NCBI RefSeq assembly: GCF_029277985.1 | Contig: NZ_CP119546.1 | Span: 1,860,001 to 1,924,000, forward strand | DNA: 64,000 nt | Direction of reading: 5' to 3' | From: Providencia stuartii | GTDB lineage: Bacteria > Pseudomonadota > Gammaproteobacteria > Enterobacterales > Enterobacteriaceae | In this document: positions 32,366-42,086 of the stretch, in pieces | Numbering within the stretch: position 1 is the first letter of the stretch | Layout: the number at the start of each line of letters is the position of its first letter | Program-made: the position numbers and the translations under genes | The notes under the pieces: model-generated | Database searches by the model: none | Seen by the model: the letters and a program-made list of their open reading frames with translations, nothing else | Told to the model about the DNA's origin: nothing

Positions 32366-35203
32366 TTGAGATACTTACCATCATTTAGAACATCATTACG
32401 TTTATCACGTGATTTATTTCGTATCCTTGGTTTAATGCTATGGGGAATGGGGGTATTTATTACTCTGTTCTTTCTCTACACTCAATTCAACGAAAGTAAA
32501 TCCGATATACGCCAGCAATTCTATTCAAGTTTTGAGAATATGCAGGCATTTATCTTACAGACAGGAACAACTTTACGTTCTATTCAGTTTATGACGGAAC
32601 AGCATGAGGAGAAACTGGTTAATCAACCTAATTATCCGACACTGCCTGTGACCGGCTCTTATACCTTATATCCCTTATCCCCTGAAGCCGATTGTGTATA
32701 TTTCGAAAATAGCACAACGAATTATCTTACTGCATTCGAGCAATTAATTTATTTTTGGAAAGACAGTATTGCTGCGCCTCAAGGGTTAAATCACGTGTTT
32801 GTGATTGGTTCTAAGAGCTACTGTATGATGGATTTTTCGATCCGAACGACAGTATCAGATATCGAAATGCTTAAGAAAATTGGCTATGAGAATATCAGGT
32901 CATACCAAAGCCTTAGATTACAAGGGCAAGAACGCAATTTATATACGGTGGTTCATGGCGCACAAACGGATTCAGGACAACTTTATTTAATCCAACCTAT
33001 CTATGTTGACGGCCGTTTGTATGGATTTATCGGTTTAGAGAGAACGATTAGCTTAAACCAATTTAATCAGCGTTCTAATAAGTCAATTGAATCGGTTGTC
33101 GTTAACGCCTATAACCAACCCGTTTTATACAGCACTGCGGACTCTAACCCAAAAAATTCCAGTCTATTATCTATTTCTGAGCCAAGCTTTTTTGGTTTTA
33201 ATTCCGATTATTCAAAGCTAATTTTTAAAAAGCGCTTAACGCCTTCCTTAATGACGGTTATTTATGCAGTACCAACCAGTGAGATATTAGCAGAGCACAA
33301 GGTAGCCATCTTTTATAGTGTGATTATTAACATTATTACAGGAGGGATGATCTTTTTCTTAATTTTGCTGTTAGAACGAAAAATGCTAATACCCGCGGCG
33401 AATACGGCTATTCGCCTCGAAGAACACGAACAATTCAATCATAAAATCGTAGCTTCAGCACCTGTCGGTATTATTATTCTAAGGCTCAGTGATGGTGGTA
33501 ATATCTTGAGTAATGAACTGGCTCATGACTATTTCCGTTTATTAAGTGAAGATGATAAGCAGCGTATACTGACGATTATTCGACAAAAATCGAGTAATTA
33601 TATTGATGTGGTGACAACGAGTAGTACACATCTACAAATTAGCTTTGTGAATTCACGTTATCAAAACGAAGATGTGGCGATTTGCGTGCTTATCGATATT
33701 AGCATTCGTGTGCAAATGGAAAAATCGTTGCAAGATGTCGCGGATGCCGCAGAGCAAGCGAACCATGCCAAATCAATGTTTTTAGCGACGGTAAGCCATG
33801 AATTACGAACACCGTTGTATGGAATTATTGGTAATATTGAATTATTACAGCGAGCTGAATTATCAGATAAAGCTAGTCGGTTGGTTACAACGATGGATAA
33901 TTCATCATCACTGTTATTACAGATTATCAGCGATATTTTGGATTTTTCTAAAATAGAATCCAAACAGTTAAAAATTGAAAATAAACTATTTAATTGTCGT
34001 GACGTTTTTGCTTTTGTTTTAGCCAATTATTTGCCTTTAATTGCCAAAAAACAGATTGCAATCTATTCCTTTATTGAACCCAATGTGCCGGATTTATTGC
34101 TGAATGACTCTGTTAGGCTACAACAAGTCATCTCTAATATTGTTAATAACAGCATTAAATTTACAGACTCAGGTTTTGTGATTTTTTATGTTTGGCGTGA
34201 TGAAAACTATTTAAAGATTGAAATTAAAGATTCTGGAATAGGGATGTCTCAGGCGGTTGTTTTGCAACTATTCGACCCTTTCTTTCAAGTTTATGATCAG
34301 AATAACGTGGGTCATAAAGGGACTGGTCTAGGCTTAGCCATTTGTGAAAAATTGATTAGCTTGATGGATGGTGATATCGAAGTTAATTCACAAACGGGGC
34401 TAGGTAGTTCATTTATTATTCGAATACCTCTTTATGGGCAAAAATATATTGAACAAAAAACACCGGAGTATCGTTTTAGTTATCGGATAGCAATTAATTG
34501 CCAAAATCAATTTTTAGCTGACTTTTTAGCCAAATTACTCAGATACCATCATTTTGTGGTATTTTCCGGTGATGAAATAGAAAAAACAGAAAGTTATGAT
34601 TTGCTTATTACTGATAGTGAAGAGCCACATAAGTGTAATGTGAAAAAGGAAATCCAACTCAGTGGTTTTTATGTGGGTGACTTACGTGAAATAGCGCCTA
34701 ATAAATGGCTATATAACACTTATCAAAATGAAAAATTACCCTTTATTATTGATAAAGTGATTTCAAAAACAGTTGAGGGGCAAGTCGCAAAAGCAGAGTC
34801 AATCAAAGCGAATTCACTTGAAATTGATGGCTCACTATCTGCTTATCAAGTATTAATTGTTGATGATCATCCAATTAATAGGGTGTTATTGAGCGACCAG
34901 ATTGCCAATATTGGCTTTTGCACATCGACTGCGGTTGACGGCCTAGATGCGCTAAAATACGTAGAGAATCATACGGTTGATATTGTCTTGACGGATGTCA
35001 ATATGCCTAATATGGATGGCTATGAGCTTGCTAAAGAACTCAGAAAACGGGGTTCAGCGGTCCCGATTATTGCATTAACGGCGAATGCAATGGCAGATGA
35101 AAAGCAGCGTTGTATAGATTCGGGAATGAATGATTGTTTATCAAAACCGACAAAAATCACAATACTGAAAGAAACATTATTAAAATATGTGATTGCCCAA
35201 TAG
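32366..35203 (+). CDS. rcsC: Hybrid sensor histidine kinase RcsC
   Basis: Inner-membrane kinase of the Rcs envelope-stress phosphorelay, 945 residues. The start is TTG at 32366, where the family N-terminus 'RYLPSFRTSLRLSRDLFR' begins, with AGGAT upstream. Order: TM1 (about 20-42), periplasmic domain, TM2 (about 313-335), kinase domain with phospho-acceptor His478 in 'SHELRTPLYG', ATPase motifs 'DSGIGMS' and 'GTGLGLAICEKLI', then a receiver domain with Asp877 in 'LTDVNMPNMDG'. It faces rcsB, and the two converge on a terminator. Confidence 0.96.
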   Translation: MRYLPSFRTSLRLSRDLFRILGLMLWGMGVFITLFFLYTQFNESKSDIRQQFYSSFENMQAFILQTGTTLRSIQFMTEQHEEKLVNQPNYPTLPVTGSYTLYPLSPEADCVYFENSTTNYLTAFEQLIYFWKDSIAAPQGLNHVFVIGSKSYCMMDFSIRTTVSDIEMLKKIGYENIRSYQSLRLQGQERNLYTVVHGAQTDSGQLYLIQPIYVDGRLYGFIGLERTISLNQFNQRSNKSIESVVVNAYNQPVLYSTADSNPKNSSLLSISEPSFFGFNSDYSKLIFKKRLTPSLMTVIYAVPTSEILAEHKVAIFYSVIINIITGGMIFFLILLLERKMLIPAANTAIRLEEHEQFNHKIVASAPVGIIILRLSDGGNILSNELAHDYFRLLSEDDKQRILTIIRQKSSNYIDVVTTSSTHLQISFVNSRYQNEDVAICVLIDISIRVQMEKSLQDVADAAEQANHAKSMFLATVSHELRTPLYGIIGNIELLQRAELSDKASRLVTTMDNSSSLLLQIISDILDFSKIESKQLKIENKLFNCRDVFAFVLANYLPLIAKKQIAIYSFIEPNVPDLLLNDSVRLQQVISNIVNNSIKFTDSGFVIFYVWRDENYLKIEIKDSGIGMSQAVVLQLFDPFFQVYDQNNVGHKGTGLGLAICEKLISLMDGDIEVNSQTGLGSSFIIRIPLYGQKYIEQKTPEYRFSYRIAINCQNQFLADFLAKLLRYHHFVVFSGDEIEKTESYDLLITDSEEPHKCNVKKEIQLSGFYVGDLREIAPNKWLYNTYQNEKLPFIIDKVISKTVEGQVAKAESIKANSLEIDGSLSAYQVLIVDDHPINRVLLSDQIANIGFCTSTAVDGLDALKYVENHTVDIVLTDVNMPNMDGYELAKELRKRGSAVPIIALTANAMADEKQRCIDSGMNDCLSKPTKITILKETLLKYVIAQ

Positions 35204-35237
35204 GTATAGAATGAAGCGAGTGGTATCGAGAGGGAAG

Positions 35238-35268
35238 AGAAAAACCCATTTTATAGGGTTTTTCATCA
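35238..35268. terminator. Bidirectional terminator between rcsC and rcsB
   Basis: AAAAACCC / GGGTTTTT stem with a 9-base loop, A-rich on one side and T-rich on the other, between the convergent rcsC and rcsB genes. Confidence 0.85.
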
Positions 35269-35292
35269 ATAATATAAAGATAATTCAATAGG

Positions 35293-35943
35293 TTAATCGC
35301 TAGGTGAATTATCAATACTGACAGAAGATAGGTAGTTAAGCAATGCGATATCATTATCAACACCAAGCTTCAACATCGCTGATTTCTTTTGGCTACTGAT
35401 TGTTTTAATACTACGATTCAGCTTCTTAGCAATTTCTGTCACCAAAAAGCCTTCTGCAAATAGGCGTAAAACTTCACTTTCTTTTGGTGATAAGCGTTTG
35501 TCGCCGTAGCCACTTGCATTGACCTTCTCAAGCAGTTTACTCACACTTTCAGGGGTAAATTTTTTACCTTTTTGTAATGCGGCTAATGCTTTAGGTAAGT
35601 CAGCGGGAGCACCTTGCTTCAGAACAATCCCTTCAATATCCAATTCAAGGATAGCACTTAAGATAGCAGGGTTATTGTTCATTGTCAGAACGATAACCGA
35701 AAGGTCCGGATAGTGGCGTTTAATGTATTTAATTAATGTAATACCATCACCGTATTTATCACCTGGCATCGATAAATCAGTGACTAAAACATCAGCATTT
35801 AAACGTGCTAAATTATTAATTAAAGATGTTGAGTCTTCAAATTCACCAACGATATTGACCCATTCTATCTGTTCGAGTGACTTTCTGATACCGAAAAGAA
35901 CAATAGGATGATCATCGGCAACAATGACATTTAGGTTATTCAT
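35293..35943 (-). CDS. rcsB: Response regulator RcsB
   Basis: DNA-binding response regulator of the Rcs phosphorelay that controls capsule, motility and cell-division genes. 216 residues: receiver domain with Asp56 in 'VLVTDLSMPGDKYGDG' and Lys near 'IVLKQGAPADL', then a LuxR/FixJ helix-turn-helix 'LSPKESEVLRLFAEGFLVTE' (about 150-210). It starts one base after the rcsD stop codon. Confidence 0.97.
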   Translation of the reverse strand: MNNLNVIVADDHPIVLFGIRKSLEQIEWVNIVGEFEDSTSLINNLARLNADVLVTDLSMPGDKYGDGITLIKYIKRHYPDLSVIVLTMNNNPAILSAILELDIEGIVLKQGAPADLPKALAALQKGKKFTPESVSKLLEKVNASGYGDKRLSPKESEVLRLFAEGFLVTEIAKKLNRSIKTISSQKKSAMLKLGVDNDIALLNYLSSVSIDNSPSD

Positions 35944-35944
35944 A

Positions 35945-38656
35945 TTATTGGTTACCTTCTAGCATTAGTTTTTTCACTGAAATATCCAGTTCTCTAATGC
36001 AATTACTTATTTTTAAGCTATTTTCTTCTGCTATGTAAAGTTCCAAATCTTCACAAAGCTTGTGAAGGAACCTAAAATCTAGCATAGCAAAAACTCCTTT
36101 TAAACGATGTGCTGTGTTTTTCAATTCGGTCAAATCCTCAACACTTTCGCTATTATACAGTTTATTAATATCTATCGGTACTGTTGTTATGAACAATTCC
36201 TTATAATCGCTTTTTGATAAAATATGTTGATAAGTGTGAAGTATACTTTCCATTGATTCATCATTGGTTTGAGCAAGCTCTTGGCTAGCAAATGGAATAT
36301 GACCAATGGACTCTAAATTATTATCATCAGATGCTGCGTGTTCGATAAGCAAAGATATAGCATCAATCAGCTCATCTGCAAAGTTATAGTTAACTTCTAA
36401 ATGCTGTGATGTGATTGAGTTGACACCTAGCACCGTTCCAGAAACTTTTATGATGTTTTTAAACTGGTTTTCATCATTATCAGTGATCAATAAATCCCAA
36501 TCCGAGTGTGGCGAACTTTCATGTAAGTCTAAAAAGTCAGCGCCGTAATGTGTTAGTGTGTTTCTGATTATTCTTGAAGCATCAGCATTATGAATAGCTA
36601 AACGAATATGTATATCTTCAAGTAAAGTCGGATAGCTATCGGCCATTGTTGCTGATTTAACAGGCAAAATAAGTTGGTAATGAGAGCCAATAGCAGGGCT
36701 ACTATTAATTGTAAAAGTCCCATTCATCTTTTTACTGATTGCTTTACATAAATAGAAGGTAATGCCGGAACGGCTAAATCGTGATGAGGTAAGTACTTGC
36801 CCCGAAAATGGATGCTGAAGATTACTCAGTTCGTGTTTGGTGAGCCCCATACCACTATCTCTGATATCAATGATAATATGATTTTTATCTTCTTGATAAT
36901 TAAGGGTAATAGACACTTTTCCAAAAGAGGTGGTATCGATGGAGTACTCAAAAATGAGTTGTAAAAGATGTCTTAGATAGGTTGGATCTAATGAAAACAT
37001 AGATTCAGGATTAATGTTATTATAAAAATAAAGCGTTAATCCTTTACTTCTAAGACGAAAAAGATTTTGTTTTAAAAATTGAGTGAGTAGTGAACTAACG
37101 GAAATTTTCTCAGCAGATGATTTACTGGCAGATGACTCAAGTGAATTTAATAAATTAATATTATTAAACCAGCGGCTAATATGAGTTGTTTGCAGGACGA
37201 TGGTATCAATGAAATCTTGCTTATTTGCTGTCGGAGATTCAATAAGTCCTTCAACGGCGTTATTTAACAGCGTTAAGGAAGGTTGAATTTCCTTCTGCAT
37301 ATTCTCAAAGACAACCTTTCTTAACTGAATATTTTTCTTATACTCACGGTTAGCGAGTTCTTGTCGCCGTTGTGTCAATGCTTCTTTATCTTTATCAATA
37401 ATAATGAAAAGATAAGTATCTTCTAGCATATTAATTTTAACGAGAATGACTTCATAAACGTTGTTCTCAATCGAGATTTGGATCATGTCATGGTTATTTG
37501 TAGCCAATTCCTTGATATGGTTAAGATCCATAGACGGTAATAAGGAGTTGGCCGCATTATTACTGAGCAATTTTTTATTGGTTGTAAAGTCATACACCAA
37601 AATACCGTAACTAATGTTGTTAATGATGTCGTGATTAAGCGTATCTTTCAGCTTCAACTCATGTTGCATAATCGAGTTAGGTGAAATAATCCGTTTACGA
37701 ATAAAGATACTGGTAAAGAAAGCCAGTAATGTCACAATAATGATGCAAGTCAACAGCCAAAGGTTATAACCAATGATACCAACAACCAGATCTTTTAAGG
37801 GAACACGATAATAAACCTGATAATTGCTACCTTCTATCTGTTGTGCAAAAACGATACTAGTGCCTCGAAGTTCAACATTAGAAAGCTTATTTGTGTCACT
37901 GTTGCGTAGTGATAAGGAAATATTATCGCCTTTAAGGTTGGTTGGCAGTATAGAGTTGATTGATATATCAAAAGAAATAACACTGGTTAACTGCCCAGGC
38001 GAGTTAAACATCAAACGGTAGGTATAGTAATAGATATGCTCAGGTGTCAGTTTTTGTAGATTAGAAATAATCTCTCTTCTATCTAACAGTGTCGACTGGG
38101 TTAACATGTCTGTACGCTTTTCTTCCGCGGTTAACGTGAGATAGCTCTCTTTAAAGCGCAATTCAGGTTTTAAAATAGAATGTGTGGTTACCAAGACTAG
38201 TGTGTTATCAGAACCATTAAGAAAATACATTGAGTTGTATTCATTGCGTGCCCCCCAAACAATTTCCATGTAGTCGGCAAGCTTACTTGCTAACTGAATA
38301 TTTTGCTCCTTATCATTACCAAATAAAATGGCATCGATAGTTTGGTTTGAACTGCTTAGCCAAAAAACATCGTGGCGGATTTTTGTAAGGTGAGGGGGCG
38401 AGGGAAGCGTTGTGACTTCAGAAAGTGGCGTCAACTTCTCATTAACCAGCTTGTACATCAAATTGGCTTGATAACGGTAATCTTCAATCTGATAGGCCAA
38501 CTGTTTTGCCATGGTATCCAACGCGGCTTTACGGCTGATAACCCATGAATGATATGAATTATAAAGCGACAGAGATAGCATCACGACCAGTAACAGGATA
38601 AAGACGTAAAATAGGCGGGAAAGCAATGTCGTTTTTATTAGTAATTGTCTGTACAT
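35945..38656 (-). CDS. rcsD: Phosphotransfer intermediate RcsD
   Basis: Inner-membrane histidine phosphotransferase that relays phosphate from RcsC to RcsB. 903 residues: TM1 (about 13-35), periplasmic domain, TM2 (about 293-315), a degenerate kinase-like region lacking the phospho-acceptor histidine but with ATPase-like 'DSGMGLTKHEL', and a C-terminal HPt domain with His850 in 'TAHRLKGVFAML'. It forms an operon with rcsB. In E. coli, ompC/micF lies upstream; here tRNA genes do. Confidence 0.95.
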   Translation of the reverse strand: MYRQLLIKTTLLSRLFYVFILLLVVMLSLSLYNSYHSWVISRKAALDTMAKQLAYQIEDYRYQANLMYKLVNEKLTPLSEVTTLPSPPHLTKIRHDVFWLSSSNQTIDAILFGNDKEQNIQLASKLADYMEIVWGARNEYNSMYFLNGSDNTLVLVTTHSILKPELRFKESYLTLTAEEKRTDMLTQSTLLDRREIISNLQKLTPEHIYYYTYRLMFNSPGQLTSVISFDISINSILPTNLKGDNISLSLRNSDTNKLSNVELRGTSIVFAQQIEGSNYQVYYRVPLKDLVVGIIGYNLWLLTCIIIVTLLAFFTSIFIRKRIISPNSIMQHELKLKDTLNHDIINNISYGILVYDFTTNKKLLSNNAANSLLPSMDLNHIKELATNNHDMIQISIENNVYEVILVKINMLEDTYLFIIIDKDKEALTQRRQELANREYKKNIQLRKVVFENMQKEIQPSLTLLNNAVEGLIESPTANKQDFIDTIVLQTTHISRWFNNINLLNSLESSASKSSAEKISVSSLLTQFLKQNLFRLRSKGLTLYFYNNINPESMFSLDPTYLRHLLQLIFEYSIDTTSFGKVSITLNYQEDKNHIIIDIRDSGMGLTKHELSNLQHPFSGQVLTSSRFSRSGITFYLCKAISKKMNGTFTINSSPAIGSHYQLILPVKSATMADSYPTLLEDIHIRLAIHNADASRIIRNTLTHYGADFLDLHESSPHSDWDLLITDNDENQFKNIIKVSGTVLGVNSITSQHLEVNYNFADELIDAISLLIEHAASDDNNLESIGHIPFASQELAQTNDESMESILHTYQHILSKSDYKELFITTVPIDINKLYNSESVEDLTELKNTAHRLKGVFAMLDFRFLHKLCEDLELYIAEENSLKISNCIRELDISVKKLMLEGNQ

Positions 38657-38871
38657 ATTATGGTGAGCAGTCCTGTCGGCAAAAATATATTAATTGATTA
38701 AAAATCATACGCCTATGAAAATGTGAGACACCGATTTTGCACAGATATTAACACTTTTATTATGAAATAGAGAACAATTGAGTGAAGATTAGCCAAATAG
38801 AATAAAAAAATCAATTTTTTTACTTTCAGGGGTAGACAAGCTGCGTCGATTCCTCCATAATCGCGCCCCAT

Positions 38872-38959
<88 letters not shown>

Positions 38960-38964
38960 TATTC

Positions 38965-39040
<76 letters not shown>

Positions 39041-39046
39041 AATAAG

Positions 39047-39092
39047 AACCCGTTATTGTCCACTAATGTGCGTCAATAGCGGGTTTTTTCTT
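39047..39092 (+). terminator. Terminator after the tRNA pair
   Basis: AACCCGTTATTG / CAATAGCGGGTT stem (one G-T pair) followed by TTTTTT, six bases after tRNA-Thr. Confidence 0.85.
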
Positions 39093-39207
39093 GTTTCTAA
39101 TAAAAAATGCTGTTTATTTATCCAGCAAAACTCGTTATTATCCGGTGATATCCTTCAGTTTTGAGGGTTCAAAAGCGGGTACTTGAATTAGGGTGAGGGT
39201 ACAAACA

Positions 39208-39295
39208 GTGAAGCTAACTGCAAAACAAATTGATGGCGCAAAGCCTTGCATAAAGGACTATAAACTTACAGATGGTAGTGGGTTTTTTCTTTTTT
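39208..39295 (+). pseudogene. 5' fragment of a tyrosine recombinase (DUF4102-type integrase)
   Basis: From the GTG at 39208 the frame reads 'VKLTAKQIDGAKPCIKDYKL' followed by TDGSGFFLF, the N-terminal arm-binding domain typical of P4/prophage-type integrases. Homology-like sequence stops at about 39295, where an unrelated integrase 3' end (opposite strand) begins. It lies 168 bases after tRNA-Thr in the orientation usual for tRNA-targeted islands. Only about 30 codons remain. Confidence 0.65.
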
Positions 39296-39305
39296 GTAAT
39301 TCATG

Positions 39306-39924
39306 TCATTTAACCACCTCTAATAACTGATGGGACATATTTGGGACATCTTCATCAAAAAGAGCATCAATTTTCATTGCGTGTTCTTTCAAATGGGATG
39401 GGGCAAGATGCGCATATCTCTTGACCATTTCTATGGATTCCCAGCCGCCCATTTCTTGAAGTGCAGATAATGGCACTCCGGACTGAACAAGCCAACTCGC
39501 CCAAGTATGCCTCAAGTCATGAAATCGAAAGTTTTCTATGCCAGCTCTGCGCAATCCTGTTTTCCAAGCTGTATTATGGTTAATTCTCATTTTGCTAACT
39601 TTAGCTGTTGGCGTTCCATCTGACCTATGCCATGCTTCAGTATGAACAAATACAAAGCGCTAGTGTTTTCCTATTTGTTCTTTCAATACCTTGCAGGCGG
39701 TATTATTTAGGGCAACACCTATCGCTTTCCCTCCCTTTGCATCTTCAGGGTGGATCCAAGCTAGATCTATCTGTGATCATTCAAGATGGAGTATGTTTGA
39801 ACGTCTTAACACTGTAGCTAATACAAAGATAACAACCGGTCTAAATATTTCAGGCATACACACATAATTAATGTGCAGCTTCTTTCTTTGTAAGCCAACG
39901 CACTCTAATTTCACTTTCTGCCTG
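39306..39924 (-). pseudogene. Phage-type tyrosine integrase, C-terminal remnant with stops and a frameshift
   Basis: The last 94 codons (39590-39306) contain the catalytic '[15 protein letters not shown]' and '[13 protein letters not shown]' boxes. Reading upstream in the same frame continues the family sequence '[20 protein letters not shown]' and 'VLATVLRRSNILHLE', but with a UAG in place of a coding codon near 39661 and a UGA where Trp is expected near 39783. A +1 shift near 39865 links to 'VRWLTKKEAA'. So about 200 codons of the catalytic domain survive as a pseudogene; the N-terminal half is gone. It differs from the fragment at 39208, so two elements contributed. Confidence 0.75.
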
Positions 39925-40330
39925 ATTTTTATTGTTGGTAATTTTTCTATCTACTTCATCGACAATTATAGCGTGTCGATGAACGTTGTTATCTCAGCTA
40001 GTTACTTAACACCGTTTCGGATCTATGCAATCAAATGCCTCGACATTTTATCGAGGCTGATTGGCGTTAATTATCAATATCTTGTTTGTAATATTAGTGG
40101 GTTGTTATAGGGCTAGCTAATTGGCTATAAAAAATAAGGCGTTCTATTTTTTTGAATAGAACGCCTTATTAACAATAACTAAGCTACTCAATGTCATCAG
40201 CCGATAAGGTATTGAAATCTATCATGTGCTGATCAGAATTAACCACATTGTGTTGATTATCACAAATTTCATTCGATAACATTTTACAAGTATGTTTTAT
40301 ACTCTTTTCATCAATTCCTAGCCACTCTGA
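39925..40330. other. Island debris without a recognisable gene
   Basis: About 400 bases. A minus-strand ORF at 40184-40366 (60 codons, TTG start, no ribosome binding site, acidic C-terminus 'NTLSADDIE') is open but overlaps the Sel1 fragment and is unrecognised. A hairpin at about 40136-40170 (aaggcgttctatttttttgaatagaacgcctt-like inverted repeat) resembles a terminator. Confidence 0.4.
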
Positions 40331-40477
40331 AAACAATTGAAAGAGGAAGGACTTGGTGTGCCTCAAAGTTATGAGAAAGCTGTCAAATTATACAAAAGAG
40401 CTTATCAACTAGGTTACACCGATATTCAATTACGGATTGACTACTTAGATAAAAAAATGCATAAAAAAAATAACTAA
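40331..40477 (+). pseudogene. Sel1-repeat (tetratricopeptide-like) protein, 3' fragment
   Basis: The frame reads 'EEGLGVPQSYEKAVKLYKRA' then YQLGYTDIQLRIDYLDKKM to a TAA at 40475. The pattern GxGVxxxxxKAxxxYxxAxxxG is a Sel1-like repeat. A TGA immediately precedes the fragment and there is no start codon, so only the last repeat of a larger protein remains. Such genes often accompany toxin/effector islands in this family. Confidence 0.55.
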
Positions 40478-40764
40478 TGTATGGATTTAACATAAAGGTG
40501 CTTAAGCTACCCAATGCTTAGGCACTCAAAATTCCCATCTTCCTACCGTAAAAAAGACCATTTTGTGTTGCTCATTTGTTATCAAAATGGCGGTTTCGGT
40601 TTCACGGTAAAAATAACGCCAACCGGCTATTTTTCCAGAATTGCCAAGATTTTTGGGTTGGTATAGGTGTGGCTGTTTCGGGGGGGAGGGGCGGTAACTT
40701 GGATTCGATTAACAGTATTGCCTGTTTAACATCATGGGTTTTGGAGGAACCAGTAGAATATTTC

Positions 40765-41052
40765 TTAGCAAAAAGTAAACCGAAGAAAAAATGACCATAT
40801 AATATATATAATGACAATTAGTACATAGGACCACCTTAACTTTTTATTTCTTTCAAAAAAGAACAATAAGATACATGGTATTAATATTAAAATAGGCTCA
40901 ATTATATACCTACCTCCAAGGGGAAGTTGACAAAGATTATCTACATCCCCATCACCAACCATCCATTCATAGTCAGATGTTGAAAGGATATTAATTAATA
41001 GTAATAAAAAGATTAAATACAGAAACGCGCCTATTTTTAGTATTATTTTCAT
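40765..41052 (-). CDS. Small membrane protein, candidate immunity protein
   Basis: 95 residues with three hydrophobic segments (about 5-25, 48-68 and 72-92), separated by an acidic loop 'YEWMVGDGDVDNLC'. I do not recognise the family. It starts one base after the stop of the truncated toxin-like frame (TGATATG), which indicates translational coupling. A small protein directly downstream of a polymorphic-toxin C-terminus is usually its immunity partner, and membrane immunity proteins are common. Intact, unlike its partner. Function is inferred from position. Confidence 0.55.
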   Translation of the reverse strand: MKIILKIGAFLYLIFLLLLINILSTSDYEWMVGDGDVDNLCQLPLGGRYIIEPILILIPCILLFFFERNKKLRWSYVLIVIIYIIWSFFLRFTFC

Positions 41053-41053
41053 A

Positions 41054-41304
41054 TCAAGAAATTCCTAGAAGCTTTCTAATTCTATCTCTATTTTCTAAAA
41101 TCCTCCTACCATAAGATGTCCACTCTCTAATAGGTTCTCCTTTGTTTGAGTAATAAGATTGAATAAAATCATCTAGTTTTCTAGCCGTTCCTCTCTTTAT
41201 ATTTGGTTAAATAATCAGCATCACCAAATGTATTCCACCATACTGTGTCTAGTAAATCCCATTTAGGGTAATCAGGAAAATTGTTCTGCACAACTGAATC
41301 AGGA
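41054..41304 (-). pseudogene. C-terminal fragment of a polymorphic toxin-like protein, frameshifted
   Basis: Minus-strand reading gives 'SVVQNNFPDYPKWDLLDTVW' WNTFGDADYLTKYKE, then a one-base frameshift at about 41191-41200, then 'RGTARKLDDFIQSYYSNKGE' and 'REWTSYGRRILENRDRIRKL' ending in LGIS and TGA at 41054. It looks like a natural protein of about 83 residues rather than a shadow. The 5' side joins an unrelated transposase-like sequence. The downstream candidate immunity gene suggests the C-terminal toxin tip of an Rhs, CDI or LXG-type protein. The toxin class is not identified. Confidence 0.5.
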
Positions 41305-41450
41305 CACTTTTCTTAAGGAATTTTGTTCATACTCAATGGGTGGCAGATCACCGTTGGCAGTATGAAACCTTTGCAAATCACAGTTCTCATCTCGAAACGA
41401 AGCGTTACCAATTAGCAGTGTAGGGCAAGAATGGTAAATGCGTAATTGTC
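41299..41450 (-). mobile_element. Possible IS3-family transposase C-terminal remnant
   Basis: Minus-strand frame 'FRDENCDLQRFHTANGDLPP' then IEYEQNSLRKVS ending at TGA 41299 resembles the C-terminal end of IS3-family OrfB proteins. Only about 45 codons can be followed. Its end coincides with the break in the toxin-like gene, so an IS insertion and later decay would explain the truncation. No terminal inverted repeats could be identified. Confidence 0.4.
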
Positions 41451-41479
41451 AATAAACAGGCCATTTCCTCGCTGTAGGT

Positions 41480-41599
41480 TTAGATGACTTCATTCCTTAA
41501 ATATCTAATGAGAACATCAATTACACCCGAAACGTCATCATGCATAAGAATGGAAGTACAAACTAAAAAGATAAAAAAATTTCCAAGTTTAAAAAACAT
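41480..41599 (-). CDS. Hypothetical 39-residue membrane peptide
   Basis: ATG at 41599 with a weak GGAA upstream. The peptide starts 'MFFKLGNFFIFLVCTSILMH' and has one hydrophobic segment followed by an amphipathic tail. No family recognised. It may be a real small ORF or the 5' remnant of a larger membrane protein in the decayed island. Confidence 0.25.
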   Translation of the reverse strand: MFFKLGNFFIFLVCTSILMHDDVSGVIDVLIRYLRNEVI

Positions 41600-42022
41600 A
41601 TCTACATTATTTCCATATTTATAATGACTTAATCTTAATACCTATTGTAACAAATAGAAACATTTATCCAATAAAGGTTATTGAGCATCGAAAATAGACG
41701 GTTGGGTTAAATATCACTAAAGATACACACTTTCAGAAGTAAACGGCTCAAACAAAAATGGCTCCCGAAGTATCTTAATGCTCTGTAGGCGATATTAGGT
41801 TAAAGAGAAGAGAACGGCGGTTTGCCGGTATTAGTGATAGTTAACATTATTTATGAGTATATTGGCGCAATCAAAAACAACGACTGTGCTGTTTTGGGCG
41901 TTTTTAGTGCAGATTAGCAGCGGGTAGCATGCCGCTTTGGGATATTTTCATTTATTTATGAATACAATCACCAGCAGGTGACAATATTTTTGGCTTTAAT
42001 ATAGATAATACATGACAGTTTT
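41600..42022. other. Gene-poor stretch of the island
   Basis: About 420 bases with no supported ORF or RNA on either strand; I see nothing specific in it. Confidence 0.5.
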
Positions 42023-42051
42023 AAACTGACGTATGGTTAATACGTCAGTTT
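42023..42051. terminator. Hairpin downstream of the 72-residue membrane protein gene
   Basis: Perfect 12-bp repeat AAACTGACGTAT / ATACGTCAGTTT with a 5-base loop, 36 bases after the stop of the minus-strand gene. On the minus strand it is followed by a short T-rich run. Confidence 0.65.
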
Positions 42052-42086
42052 ATGATCTCTGGATAAAGCGTTTAGTGATAAGCGGG

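Noticed and set aside
39608..39817. 69-codon plus-strand ORF in the island
   Set aside because: It is antisense to the integrase pseudogene, which explains the open frame.
40576..40794. 72-codon plus-strand ORF overlapping the candidate immunity gene
   Set aside because: No good ribosome binding site, low-complexity glycine stretch and lysine end, and overlap with the better-supported minus-strand membrane protein.
39041..41500. A second copy of the tRNA-Thr 3' end as a downstream attachment site
   Set aside because: I looked for a repeat of the last bases of tRNA-Thr in the island and found none, so island limits cannot be set from direct repeats.
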